In this document: positions 43,644-53,029 of the stretch, piece after piece
How positions within the stretch are numbered: position 1 is the stretch's first letter
Layout of the letters: each line of letters opens with the position of its first letter
NCBI GenBank assembly: GCA_000405685.1
Contig: ASPF01000006.1
Coordinates: forward strand, 1-56,092
DNA from: Candidatus Geocrenenecus sp. JGI 0000106-J15
GTDB lineage: Archaea > Thermoproteota > Nitrososphaeria_A > Caldarchaeales > Wolframiiraptoraceae
DNA length: 56,092 bases
Direction: 5' to 3'
Position numbers and translations under genes: made by a program
Notes under the pieces: model-generated
The model's input: the letters and a program-made list of their open reading frames with translations, nothing else
What the model was told of the DNA's origin: nothing
Databases searched by the model: none

Positions 43644-45661
43644 GTAGTATAACAAATATGGAAGATAAGATCGTGGAATTCTTTAAACAAGAAAAATACC
43701 GTTCTATAATAGCGAGATCTGCAGCTCAAAGATTAACAAGCATAGCTTTAGATTTTAATGACTTAATCATCTTTGATGAAGAACTAAGCCACCTAATTGT
43801 AAATGAACCTTTAAAGTATCTACCTTTACTTGAGAAAGCAGCATGGAATCAACTAAGAATAGAAGACCAAGAGTATGCAGGTCAAGTTAAAGAATTCAGA
43901 GTAAGAATCTACAACCTTCCTGAAGTAATCTTAATCAGAGATATTAGAGCATCTAATCTTAGAAAGCTTATCGCTATAGATGGACTAGTTGTGAGAGCTA
44001 GCTCTGTTAAACCAATAATAAAGACTGCTATCTTTAGATGTAGAGCATGCGGCGTAGAGCAGTCTATCCCGCAAGATGGGCAAAGACTAATACTGCCTGA
44101 ATCATGTAACAGCATTAAATGTAGGGGAAGAAGACAGAGATTCGACTTAATAGAAGAGAAGAGTGAATACTATGACTACCAAGTAGTTGGAGTTCAAGAG
44201 AAGCCTGAAGACCTACCACCTGGACAGCTACCAAGAAGCATAGACGTAGGGCTGAAAGGAGACTTAGTAGACAAAGCTAGACCAGGTGATAGAGTAATCA
44301 TAACAGGAATACTATATGCAGTTCAAGAGAGGACAGTTGAAGCACCATTAAAGACTTCTAAAATGTATTTAGAGGCTACAAGCATAGAAACAGCAAGCAA
44401 GGAGCCTGAAGCCCTCCAAATAACCCCTGAAGAAGAGAAAATGTTTAAAGAAATGGCCCGTGCTCCAGATATACATCAGAAACTAATAGAGAGCATTGCT
44501 CCATCCATCTACGGTCTTGAACATATCAAGAAAGCAATAATGCTACTACTCTTCGGAGGAAGAACAAAACAATTTCCAGATGGTGTAAAAGTAAGAGGAG
44601 ATATACATGTCTTACTGGTCGGAGATCCAGGAACAGGAAAGAGCCAACTACTAAGATATGCTGCACAGATTGCACCTCGAGGTCTCTACACTTCTGGAAG
44701 AGGCTCTACCGCTGCAGGTCTCACCGCCGCAGTAATACGGGATAAAGGAGGAAACATGATACTGGAGGCTGGTGCACTAGTTCTTGCAGATATGGGTGTC
44801 TGCTGTATTGATGAAATAGAAAAAATGAGACCTGAAGATAGAGTTGCTATACATGAATCGATGGCGCAGCAGACTGTTAGTATAGCTAAGGGTGGGATCG
44901 TCGCTACTCTTAATGCTAGAACGTCTATACTTGCTGCAGCAAACCCTGAGCTTGGAAGATATAATCCATATGAATCATTTACTGTTAATGTTAACCTTCC
45001 TATCACGATCTTGTCTAGATTCGACTTGATATTTGTTCTTAGAGATGAACCTATCCCAGAGCATGACCAGAAAATCGCTACACATATTCTCAGCTTACAA
45101 AGCAAGTCTACGCCACCTTCTGAGCCTCTGATAAAACCTGAGATACTGAGGAAATATATTGCATATGCTAAGAGAATTCAGCCTGAATTAACTCCCCGTG
45201 CAGCAAAACTCTTAGAGAATTTTTACCTCCAAATGAGAAGCATATATCAGCAAACCTCAACTATAGCTATTACAGCCCGCCAATTAGAATCCTTAATCCG
45301 GCTGGCTGAAGCTAGAGCTAGAGTAGCCTTAAGAGATTATGTTACAGAAGAAGATGCAATGGATGTTATTGATTTAATGAAGAAGAGTTTATCAGAAGTA
45401 GGTATAGATGTCGAGACAGGGAAACCAGACATAGATGTCATAATGACTGGAAAACCTAAAAGCATTAGAGATAAGTTTAGCATTGTTTTAAAGATCGTTG
45501 GAGAGATCCAAGATAAGAAAGGATATGTTGAAGATGCTGAACTTAGAGAAGCCTTAAGAGAATATGGAATAGACGATCAAGAGATCAGGATGATTCTAAA
45601 TAGACTACTAAGTGATGGAAAATTATTCACTCCTAAACCAGGAATATATAGGCTGACATAG
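43640..45661 (+). CDS. mcm: Replicative helicase MCM
   Basis: 673 residues. An N-terminal zinc site (CRACG near 133 and CNSIKCRG near 156), the AAA+ domain with Walker A GDPGTGKSQLL at about 328-338, Walker B DMGVCCIDEIEKM, arginine finger LSRFDLIF, and a C-terminal winged helix ending KPGIYRLT. A frame opens upstream at 43601, but the ATG at 43640 overlapping the gins23 stop as ATGA gives the normal MCM start. Confidence 0.96.
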   Translation: MSSITNMEDKIVEFFKQEKYRSIIARSAAQRLTSIALDFNDLIIFDEELSHLIVNEPLKYLPLLEKAAWNQLRIEDQEYAGQVKEFRVRIYNLPEVILIRDIRASNLRKLIAIDGLVVRASSVKPIIKTAIFRCRACGVEQSIPQDGQRLILPESCNSIKCRGRRQRFDLIEEKSEYYDYQVVGVQEKPEDLPPGQLPRSIDVGLKGDLVDKARPGDRVIITGILYAVQERTVEAPLKTSKMYLEATSIETASKEPEALQITPEEEKMFKEMARAPDIHQKLIESIAPSIYGLEHIKKAIMLLLFGGRTKQFPDGVKVRGDIHVLLVGDPGTGKSQLLRYAAQIAPRGLYTSGRGSTAAGLTAAVIRDKGGNMILEAGALVLADMGVCCIDEIEKMRPEDRVAIHESMAQQTVSIAKGGIVATLNARTSILAAANPELGRYNPYESFTVNVNLPITILSRFDLIFVLRDEPIPEHDQKIATHILSLQSKSTPPSEPLIKPEILRKYIAYAKRIQPELTPRAAKLLENFYLQMRSIYQQTSTIAITARQLESLIRLAEARARVALRDYVTEEDAMDVIDLMKKSLSEVGIDVETGKPDIDVIMTGKPKSIRDKFSIVLKIVGEIQDKKGYVEDAELREALREYGIDDQEIRMILNRLLSDGKLFTPKPGIYRLT

Positions 45662-45788
45662 TTTATGCAGGCAAGTGATTGAATATTTTTCTAAATCTGC
45701 ATAATCATCTCTAATATGATCTTATCCACCATGAAGGTATTAATATGGTTTTATAGAAGTGGAAGAATGAGAAATAATTTATCTGCTA

Positions 45789-47954
45789 ATGCCTGCTTTT
45801 ATAGTTAGGAGGATGGCGTTGAACATAAGAGATTTACCTATCCCCCAATACGTTGTAGAGAATCTGGTCAAGAAGAATATTAGCCAGCTATACCCTCCTC
45901 AGATTGAAGCTATTAAAGCAGGTATACTTAAGGGAGAGAATATCATCCTTTCTACTCCAACTGCATCAGGTAAGACCTTAGCAGCCTTATTAACAGCTTC
46001 TCTTCATCTCACTCGAGGAGGTAAAGTCCTCTATCTCGTACCTTTGAGAGCTCTAGCCTCAGAGAAGATAGCAGAGATTAATGAGATCTTATGTAGTGGC
46101 TCAAACTTTAAAGCAGCTATATCTACTGGCGATTATGACTCCTCGGATCCATGGCTGCAAGCATACGATGTCATCGTATCAACAAATGAGAAAGCTGATA
46201 GTCTTTTAAGACATGGTGCTCAATGGATTAGAGATATATCGTTGGTAATCCTTGATGAACTCCATCTAATAAGAGATAGTGAACGTGGCCCAACACTTGA
46301 GATGGTGATTACCAGACTTAAAAGAACGTTACCAAAAGCCCAATACATAGGATTGAGTGCAACTATAAGCAATGCTGGAGATCTCGGTAAATGGTTGAAC
46401 GCAAAGGTAATCCAGCTAGATTGGAGACCAGTCCCATTGAAAGAAGGTATACTATCGGACTCTAAAATAGAATTCAAAGATGGAGAAGTCAGAGAATTAA
46501 AAATCCTCCATAAAAATATCGTAGTAAATGCTGTGTTAAATATAGTTGAAGAAGGTGGTCAAGCTTTAGTCTTTGCTTCTACAAGAAAGAAGGCAGAAGA
46601 TTATGCATTAAAGATAGCTCAAGCATTCATTGAGAGGCTTGATACAATATCATGGGAAGAAAGAGATAGACTAAGAGAGTATGCGACAGAATTACTAGTA
46701 GAAGAAAGAAGTAGCTTTATAGAGAACCTGGCTAGACTTGTAGAAGCAGGAGCAGCATTTCATCATGCTGGATTATCTTCTCATCATAGAAGGATAATTG
46801 AGGAAGCTTTCAGAAATAGATTCTTGAAGGCTGTGGTTGCTACTCCCACCTTGGCAGCAGGAGTAAATCTACCTGCGAGAATGGTCCTGATAACTGAGGT
46901 GAAAAGATATATTTCAGGATACGGATACCAGAAGATTCCAGTAATAGAGTATAAGCAATTCTGTGGTAGAGCTGGTAGACCTTTATACGATGAAATCGGA
47001 TATGCTTTAACGGTTTCTCGGACAAATGAAGAAAAAGAATACATTATTCAGGAATATATTAATGGAGAATTAGAAAAGATCGTCTCTAGACTATCTTCAG
47101 AAAAACATCTGAGAACTCATGTCTTATCAATAATATCTTCAGCTGAAGTTGATAGTATTCCTAGTTTATTAGATTTTTTTGAAGAAACGTATCTTGGTCA
47201 ACTCTATGGATCAAAGAGTGTAAGAAGCAAGATAGAGTCAACTATAGAATTCTTAAAGTTATACGGGTTCATTGAGGTTAATGGTCGGTCTCTGAAGGCT
47301 ACAAAGCTTGGAGTAAGAGTTTCTCAGTTATATATTGATCCTCTAACAGCTAAGATACTGTTAGAAAACTTTAGAGAAGCACCTCCTACCTCCAATACAT
47401 TTGGCATGTTACACTTGATTGCTTTAACCCCTGAGATACCTAGAATACCTATGAAGAGATTAAGTATTTCACTACTTGAAGAATATCTTGAAAAGAATAA
47501 AGACTGGATGATTGTACCACCGTCGGACCCTGATGATGCATGTTACGATGAATACTTAGATGCAGTTAGATTGGCCATGGTACTGGAAGGATGGATTGAG
47601 GAATTACCTGAAGCTGAACTCTATGAAAGATTTGGTGTACAACCTGGAGACATGGCCGCTTTAAGAGAAACCGCTGAGTGGATTGCTTACTCCGCATCAC
47701 AGATAGCTAAGGTTTCTGGAATCACGAGGTTCATCATACCCTTCGAGAAGCTTACTGAAAGGATAAAGTATGGTGTTAAAGAGGAACTTATACCTCTCAC
47801 TAGACTGAAGGGTATAGGGAGGGTGAGGGCAAGAGCTCTCTACAGAGCTGGATATACATCTATCGAGAAGCTGAGATCTGCTACAATTGAAGATTTGACA
47901 AGAATATTGGGGATAGGTAGAAAGACGGCGGAGAAGATCTTAGAACAAGTTTAA
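45789..47954 (+). CDS. hel308: Hel308 DNA helicase
   Basis: Superfamily 2 helicase of 721 residues that unwinds lagging strands at stalled forks. Q motif YPPQIEA, Walker A TPTASGKT at about 56-63, DELH at about 154-157, SATISN, FASTRKKAE, the motif VVATPTLAAGVNLPARMV and QFCGRAGR. The winged helix, ratchet and C-terminal HhH (LTRILGIGRKTAEKIL) are present. The ATG at 45789 has a TATA-like GGTTTTATAG about 36-45 bases upstream; an internal ATG at 45813 right after GGAGG is also possible. Confidence 0.95.
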   Translation: MPAFIVRRMALNIRDLPIPQYVVENLVKKNISQLYPPQIEAIKAGILKGENIILSTPTASGKTLAALLTASLHLTRGGKVLYLVPLRALASEKIAEINEILCSGSNFKAAISTGDYDSSDPWLQAYDVIVSTNEKADSLLRHGAQWIRDISLVILDELHLIRDSERGPTLEMVITRLKRTLPKAQYIGLSATISNAGDLGKWLNAKVIQLDWRPVPLKEGILSDSKIEFKDGEVRELKILHKNIVVNAVLNIVEEGGQALVFASTRKKAEDYALKIAQAFIERLDTISWEERDRLREYATELLVEERSSFIENLARLVEAGAAFHHAGLSSHHRRIIEEAFRNRFLKAVVATPTLAAGVNLPARMVLITEVKRYISGYGYQKIPVIEYKQFCGRAGRPLYDEIGYALTVSRTNEEKEYIIQEYINGELEKIVSRLSSEKHLRTHVLSIISSAEVDSIPSLLDFFEETYLGQLYGSKSVRSKIESTIEFLKLYGFIEVNGRSLKATKLGVRVSQLYIDPLTAKILLENFREAPPTSNTFGMLHLIALTPEIPRIPMKRLSISLLEEYLEKNKDWMIVPPSDPDDACYDEYLDAVRLAMVLEGWIEELPEAELYERFGVQPGDMAALRETAEWIAYSASQIAKVSGITRFIIPFEKLTERIKYGVKEELIPLTRLKGIGRVRARALYRAGYTSIEKLRSATIEDLTRILGIGRKTAEKILEQV

Positions 47955-47971
47955 GCATAAAAGATAGATAC

Positions 47972-48469
47972 CTACGTCTGATTTAATCTTCTATAGAATT
48001 CATATACTGATTTCTCTTGGTTCTGCTCTATTGATCCTGGTCTAATCTTTCTAACAAAACTTATTGCATCTTCAGGTGTAATGCTCTTCTTAGCTATAAT
48101 ATAAGAAGCCAGTATGACTCCTGTTCTACCCAGACCAGCAGCACAATGTACGAGTACCCTGCCTCCAGCCTTAACTTCTTTCATTATCTCCTTAATGATC
48201 TTCTCTATTGTTTCTACGCTTGGTGCTGAATGATCTTTGATTGGAACATGGATATACTTAAAATTGAGAACCTCTATCCATTCATCGGGCAAGGGTGATT
48301 CGGTTAACGATATAATCATTGAGATACCTTTTTCCTTCACCCATTTAACCTGCTCGAAGCTAGTAGGTCTACCAGAGCCTGAAACATATTCATCTATCCA
48401 ACCAAAGCGATGCGGCATATCTTGAAAGATCCCTCGAATCCTCCTAAATATCTCTCCGCCCAAACTCAT
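47972..48469 (-). CDS. Dual-specificity protein phosphatase
   Basis: 165 residues. The Cys-based active site is HCAAGLGRTG with His108, Cys109 and Arg115, and the general acid Asp is in PIKDHSAPS at about 76-84. The small size and RPTSFEQVKWVKEKGI start fit archaeal DSPs related to the phosphatases of the VHR/KAP group, acting on phospho-Tyr or Ser/Thr. Substrates unknown. Confidence 0.92.
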   Translation of the reverse strand: MSLGGEIFRRIRGIFQDMPHRFGWIDEYVSGSGRPTSFEQVKWVKEKGISMIISLTESPLPDEWIEVLNFKYIHVPIKDHSAPSVETIEKIIKEIMKEVKAGGRVLVHCAAGLGRTGVILASYIIAKKSITPEDAISFVRKIRPGSIEQNQEKSVYEFYRRLNQT

Positions 48470-48570
48470 AGAAAATATTCAGAAGCTCGTATTAATATAC
48501 AATATTATTTTTTATACATGAATATATGCAGGAAATACTTTTCATTTAGCTTTAATATCTATTATTCAGA

Positions 48571-49275
48571 ATGACAGAGCTTCTTTACCTAGGAGATTGT
48601 TATATTAGTAGATTCGAAGCAGTAGTAAGAGATGTAACAAGCGAGGGTGTAATACTTGATAGAACCGCCTTCTACCCTGTAGGCGGTGGTCAGCCAAGCG
48701 ATACAGGCTGGATAGAATGGGGCCAGCATCGATCACAAGTAACACATGTCATAAAGAAGGATGAAGATGTATATCATGTACTAAGTGGAGAGTTGCCTAG
48801 TAGAGGAATGGTAGTAAGGGGAATCATAGACTGGGAAAAGAGGTATAAGTATATGCGATATCATACTGCAATACATATCCTTGCAGGAGTCGTATATTAT
48901 CTATACAATTCAACTATTACGGGAAGCCAGATCAGTGAAGATAAGGCTAGGATAGATTTTACCTTAGAAGATCTGAGTAAAGATAAAGTCGATAGAATAG
49001 AGTATGAAGCTAATAAAATTGTTGATGAAGCTAGAAATGTTAAGATAAAATTTATATCTAGAGAAGAGTTAATAAGCAATCCTCAGTTAATCCGTATAAA
49101 ACCTGAACTCATACCGAATCTTCCCTCTTTGAGAATAATTGAGATAGAAGGTTTCGATGCTCAACTAGATGGTGGAACACATGTATCGAATACTAAAGAG
49201 GTTGGGAAGATAAAGATATTGAAGACCATCAATAAGGGAAGGTTCAATAAGAGATTGGAAATAGTCTTAATGTAA
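48571..49275 (+). CDS. alaX: AlaX-type alanyl-tRNA editing protein
   Basis: 234 residues, free-standing homologue of the AlaRS editing domain that removes Ser or Gly from tRNA-Ala. FYPVGGGQPSDTGWI is the N-terminal beta-barrel signature; the metal site HxxxH is in YHTAIHIL at about 97-104. The usual CxxxH partner reads DGGTH here, with Asp at the Cys position, as in some archaeal AlaX proteins. Together with PRPP synthase and Trm-G10 it forms a possible operon. Confidence 0.9.
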   Translation: MTELLYLGDCYISRFEAVVRDVTSEGVILDRTAFYPVGGGQPSDTGWIEWGQHRSQVTHVIKKDEDVYHVLSGELPSRGMVVRGIIDWEKRYKYMRYHTAIHILAGVVYYLYNSTITGSQISEDKARIDFTLEDLSKDKVDRIEYEANKIVDEARNVKIKFISREELISNPQLIRIKPELIPNLPSLRIIEIEGFDAQLDGGTHVSNTKEVGKIKILKTINKGRFNKRLEIVLM

Positions 49276-49294
49276 ATCTGTGGAGAGATAATAT

Positions 49295-50170
49295 ATGAAG
49301 CTACTTGCAGGTCCAGCATCTATCGAGATTGCTTACAAGATATCAAGTATGATGAAAGCTGATCTAATCGAAGTTGAACATAAATTCTTCCCCGACCATG
49401 AAAACTATATTAGAGTAAAAAAAGCTGTAAGAGGAGAAGATATAGTCGTTGTACAGGGTATGCATCCACCTCAAGACACACATATAATACAGACATTTTT
49501 CCTAATTGATGCATTAATAGATCTAGGTGCAAACTCAGTTGAACTAGTCTCACCTTATCTTGCTTATACTAGACAAGATAAGAGGTTTCTAGATGGTGAA
49601 GCCATAAGCTTCATGACATTATTAAAGATACTCAAGAATCTCGGATTAAGAAAAACATATACAGTAAATATACATTGTCCATGGCTTATTCCAGAATCTC
49701 CTATTCCTATTATAGATTTACGGGGAGAAAAACCCTTAGCTGTCTATATCCATGAACATAACTTCAGCAACCCAATCGTAGTCTCTGTTGGGAAGAAGGG
49801 GCTTGATATGGCCAAAATGGTTGCAGAATACCTAGGAGTAGAGTATACGGCAGCTCAATCGGACAGAGATAAGATTACAGGAAAGGTAAGAGTAGAGCTT
49901 GACGGTATCCCAGGGATGGAGGCGATAATAGTTGATGATATAATAAGTACTGGTGGCACAATGGTTGAATTAATTAAGCTCTTAAAGAAACGTGGGTTCC
50001 AGAAGATTTATGTAACATGTATTCATGCTCTACTAGTCGGAGACGCTGTCGATAAGATCTTTAACGCAGGTGCAGATAAGATAATAGCATCAGATACTAT
50101 CCCGAACAAGTTTGCTGAATATAGTGTCGCTGGAATAATCTCAGAAGAATTAAAGAAAAGCTATGGATGA
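49295..50170 (+). CDS. prs: Ribose-phosphate pyrophosphokinase (PRPP synthase)
   Basis: 291 residues. Makes PRPP for nucleotide and amino-acid synthesis. Seen: HKFFPDHENYIRV, YLAYTRQDKRFLDGEAIS with the catalytic flexible-loop residues, and the PRPP-binding VDDIISTGGTM at about 209-219. It overlaps the Trm-G10 gene by eight bases and follows alaX after 19 bases. Confidence 0.95.
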   Translation: MKLLAGPASIEIAYKISSMMKADLIEVEHKFFPDHENYIRVKKAVRGEDIVVVQGMHPPQDTHIIQTFFLIDALIDLGANSVELVSPYLAYTRQDKRFLDGEAISFMTLLKILKNLGLRKTYTVNIHCPWLIPESPIPIIDLRGEKPLAVYIHEHNFSNPIVVSVGKKGLDMAKMVAEYLGVEYTAAQSDRDKITGKVRVELDGIPGMEAIIVDDIISTGGTMVELIKLLKKRGFQKIYVTCIHALLVGDAVDKIFNAGADKIIASDTIPNKFAEYSVAGIISEELKKSYG

Positions 50171-51194
50171 AACATATCTCTTCTTATTATCAGGATTAGA
50201 TGTAGACTTACCTCTCGGTGAGATAAAAGCAGCCCTCTCCCTTCTTCATCCTGAGCATAAAATAATCAAAAGAGAAGGCAGAGTATTAATTGTAAGAACG
50301 TCAGGTAGAGTTGCAGAAGAAGTTGTGGAGAGAGCTGCATACACTAAGTTGTCAGCTCTATTATTGTTTGAAACAACGACAGATGAGAAGTACATACTAT
50401 CCTCAATCGATACCTCGGTTATCAGGGATATAGTTCCACCTAATTCAACAATACTAGTGAGAGGAATAACTATTAATGGAGCAAACATTAGAAAAACAGA
50501 TCTTGAAAAAAAGATTGGTAGCTTAATCATTGATGGCCTACTTAGTTTAAAAGTAGATTTGAGAAGACCAGACTATACAATAATCTTCATCGCTTCTCCA
50601 GAAAAAACATATATCGGAGTCCTCAAGAAGATTAAACCTAAGAGATTCTTCTACTATAGAGTAGCTGGACGGAGACTCTTCACTCTACCTTCTGCTATGC
50701 AGCCTGACCTATCTAGATGCCTCGTTAACTTAAGTAGAACCAGGATTGGTGGAAGAATATTAGATCCTTTTGCAGGAACAGGAGGTATAATGATTGAAGC
50801 AGCACTCTTAGGATACGAGGTCTACGGTATAGAGTTGAAGAAATGGATAGCTTTAGGAGCTCTAAAGAATCTAAAATATTATACCTCAAGCTCCGAGAAC
50901 ATAATCATAGGAGATGCAAGAAAACTAATGTTTAGAAGATGCTTCAATAGTATCGTAACAGATCCTCCATATGGTAGGTCAACTACGATCCCAGATTATT
51001 CTCTAATCAATCTATTAGAAACATTCTTCTACGAATCGCTGGAATGCCTAGAAGATAATGCATCAGTAACCTTAGTTACACCTGAAGAGATAAATATCGA
51101 AGATATCGCATTACATGCAGGTTATACTGTAGAGGAATCATATAAGGTAAGAATACATAGAAGTCTTGTAAGAAAGATAATGGTGTTTAGATGA
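50163..51194 (+). CDS. tRNA (guanine-N2) methyltransferase Trm-G10
   Basis: 343 residues: an N-terminal NFLD/THUMP RNA-binding region (about 1-150), then a Rossmann methyltransferase with LDPFAGTGGIMIEAAL at about 200-215 and the catalytic VTDPPYGRS at about 265-273. This is the archaeal Trm-G10 layout, making m2G or m2,2G at position 10 of tRNA. It overlaps the PRPP synthase and RNase Z genes by eight and four bases. Confidence 0.9.
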   Translation: MDETYLFLLSGLDVDLPLGEIKAALSLLHPEHKIIKREGRVLIVRTSGRVAEEVVERAAYTKLSALLLFETTTDEKYILSSIDTSVIRDIVPPNSTILVRGITINGANIRKTDLEKKIGSLIIDGLLSLKVDLRRPDYTIIFIASPEKTYIGVLKKIKPKRFFYYRVAGRRLFTLPSAMQPDLSRCLVNLSRTRIGGRILDPFAGTGGIMIEAALLGYEVYGIELKKWIALGALKNLKYYTSSSENIIIGDARKLMFRRCFNSIVTDPPYGRSTTIPDYSLINLLETFFYESLECLEDNASVTLVTPEEINIEDIALHAGYTVEESYKVRIHRSLVRKIMVFR

Positions 51195-52111
51195 GTACTC
51201 TAAGACTAACCTTCCTCGGTACAGGTGGAGGTACTCCAAGCATTCGTAGAGGACTCCCTTCTATCGCAGTAAATTATAGTGGAGAGCTGATCTTATTTGA
51301 TTGTGGAGAATCAACTCAGAGACAGATGATGAAAGCTGGAGTAGGATTCAAGACAAAGTTTACTATATTTCTCACACATCTTCATGGAGACCACGTTCTA
51401 GGACTACCTGGGCTACTCTACACGCTCTCAATGCTAGATAGAAAAGAGCCTATAACAATCTATGGACCTAGAGGAGTAGAAGATTTCATAGAAATGATTC
51501 AGAAGACAAGATATGGAAAGATCCAGTTTGAGATAGAAGTTATAAGAACTAGAGAAGGATCAATCTATCAATCTAGAGAATATGAAGTAGTAGCTACTAG
51601 GTCTAGCCATACTATCGAGTCTTTCTGCTATATGTTTAGAGAGAAGAATAGAGCTGGAAAAATGAATATAGAGTTTCTTGAACAAATAGGCTTGCCTCGA
51701 GGTCCTCTATGGGGAAGACTTCAAAGAGGAGAAGCAGTAGAATGGGGCGGTAGAATAATAAGACCTAAGGAAGCTGTTGGACCGCCACGTCCTGGTAGAA
51801 AGATTATCTATACAGGGGATACTATGCCTGATGATAGAATTGCCGAGTTTGCAAGAGATGGAGATGTATTAATTCATGACTCGACATTCGATTCAAGCTA
51901 TGAGATGGAGGCTGCAAAACAGGGACACTCAACTTCGAGGCAAGCAGCTGAGATCGCTAAAAAAGCTAGAGTAAAAAGGCTGTATTTATTTCATATAAGC
52001 CCTAGATATGAGAATAATTCAGATAAACTACTTCTTGAAGCAGTAAAGATATTTCCTGAAACATATCTTGCAGAAGACTTTCATACATATGAAGTCCCAT
52101 ACAGTGATTGA
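51191..52111 (+). CDS. rnz: Ribonuclease Z (tRNA 3' endonuclease)
   Basis: 306 residues. Trims the 3' trailer of pre-tRNA. The metal site THLHGDHVLGLPGLL (His63, His65, Asp67, His68), IYTGDT, the flexible-arm segment GLPRGPLWGRLQRGEAV, the HSTSRQAAEIA block and LFHISPRY are all of RNase Z type. The ATG overlaps the Trm-G10 stop (ATGA). Needed here because tRNAs do not carry an encoded CCA. Confidence 0.95.
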   Translation: MSTLRLTFLGTGGGTPSIRRGLPSIAVNYSGELILFDCGESTQRQMMKAGVGFKTKFTIFLTHLHGDHVLGLPGLLYTLSMLDRKEPITIYGPRGVEDFIEMIQKTRYGKIQFEIEVIRTREGSIYQSREYEVVATRSSHTIESFCYMFREKNRAGKMNIEFLEQIGLPRGPLWGRLQRGEAVEWGGRIIRPKEAVGPPRPGRKIIYTGDTMPDDRIAEFARDGDVLIHDSTFDSSYEMEAAKQGHSTSRQAAEIAKKARVKRLYLFHISPRYENNSDKLLLEAVKIFPETYLAEDFHTYEVPYSD

Positions 52112-52134
52112 TCTACTAATTTAAGCTAGTCATC

Positions 52135-52518
52135 CTACTCAGTTAGCCATTCAATTACTTTATCTACATCATTACTTTCTATCTCTATTCTTATAGGTGG
52201 TAGAGGTGACTCAGTAAAAGGCTCAGTAAAAGATGCTTGCCTTACATATGCAGCCTGCTTATTCATATAGAATACCAACTTACTATTAAGCTTAGACTGT
52301 CTTAGAATACTTCTCGCTGCAGCTCTAATCTTCCTACTTCTCAGCATATTCTTCAAGTTTTCTAGAGACTCTAACTTAGAGCCTTCCCCGACTACAACCT
52401 CTATATTCCCCTGAACTTGAACATGGAGATCAATATCTGGAAACAGGTTCTTGACAGCTTGAATAGTTTTCTCTCTACTCTCAGTTGGATATACCTCGGC
52501 TTCAATCTTAATCTTCAT
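52135..52518 (-). CDS. UPF0201/DUF54 RNA-binding-like protein
   Basis: 127 residues matching the archaeal UPF0201 family: an N-terminal EAEVYPTESREKTIQAVKNLFPDI, a central basic helix (LRSRKIRAAARSILRQS) and a YMNKQAAYVRQASF segment. The family is thought to bind RNA; function is not established. Convergent with the RNase Z gene. Confidence 0.8.
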   Translation of the reverse strand: MKIKIEAEVYPTESREKTIQAVKNLFPDIDLHVQVQGNIEVVVGEGSKLESLENLKNMLRSRKIRAAARSILRQSKLNSKLVFYMNKQAAYVRQASFTEPFTESPLPPIRIEIESNDVDKVIEWLTE

Positions 52519-52910
52519 ATACTATTCACAAATATGTAAGAAAAAGATGATAAAAATGTTTAACATTGAATAAGGATGCATCCTTTCATACTTTATCTAA
52601 ACTAATCTTAGAGAAAATCTTAATAACCGAGAAGAGAAGAAAAATATAGATGATGTATCTGACCAGGCTGACCCAAACGGGGATGATCGAGATCTTGAGC
52701 GCTGAACCAAACTAATGATTATGATAAGTTTCCTTAAGTAACCTTAGGACATCCAATGCTCTGAGAAGCTGAGAGAAGAGGTTATCGCTCTCATAATACA
52801 GGACCCCCTCTATTAGTCGAAGGCTTAGCAAACTTAAACTATAAAGAAAAGAGAGATAGTTTCATCTTTAAGATTCTTATAACAAGTCTATCCACCGTAA
52901 TGTATAAAGT
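52519..52910. other. 392-base intergenic region with C/D-box sRNA candidate
   Basis: Lies between the UPF0201 gene and the initiator tRNA. It contains a C/D-box sRNA candidate at about 52650-52705. The remaining sequence has no gene. An A/T-rich run, TATAAAG at 52902-52908, is on the trailing side of the tRNA. Confidence 0.6.
52650..52705 (+). ncRNA. C/D-box guide sRNA (predicted)
   Basis: C box ATGATGT (52650-52656; six of seven consensus RTGATGA), 11-base guide ATCTGACCAGG, D' box CTGA (52668-52671), spacer, C' box ATGATCG (52683-52689; five of seven), 12-base guide AGATCTTGAGCG, D box CTGA (52702-52705). The D guide length of exactly 12 bases is the spacing required in archaeal C/D sRNPs. 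Such RNAs guide 2'-O-methylation of rRNA or tRNA by fibrillarin at the fifth base upstream of D/D'. Targets are not identified. Confidence 0.5.
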
Positions 52911-52986
52911 TAGCGGGGGCTGGATTTGAACCAGCGTTCTCCGGGTTATGAGCCCGGCGGGTTAGCCCTGGCTACCCTACCCCGCT
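52911..52986 (-). tRNA. Initiator tRNA-Met (CAU)
   Basis: On the minus strand the acceptor arm begins AGCGGGG and ends CCCCGCT with discriminator A, so A1-U72 is the archaeal initiator signature. The anticodon stem CCGGG/CCCGG has the three G-C pairs next to the loop (GGG/CCC) and the anticodon CAT. The T arm is GCTGG-TTCAAAT-CCAGC. No intron. CCA is not encoded. It is the partner of the aIF2-gamma factor at 6.1 kb. Confidence 0.93.
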
Positions 52987-53029
52987 TTTATCCCTAAATA
53001 CAATATTATGTGGAGGGTCTTAATATAGG

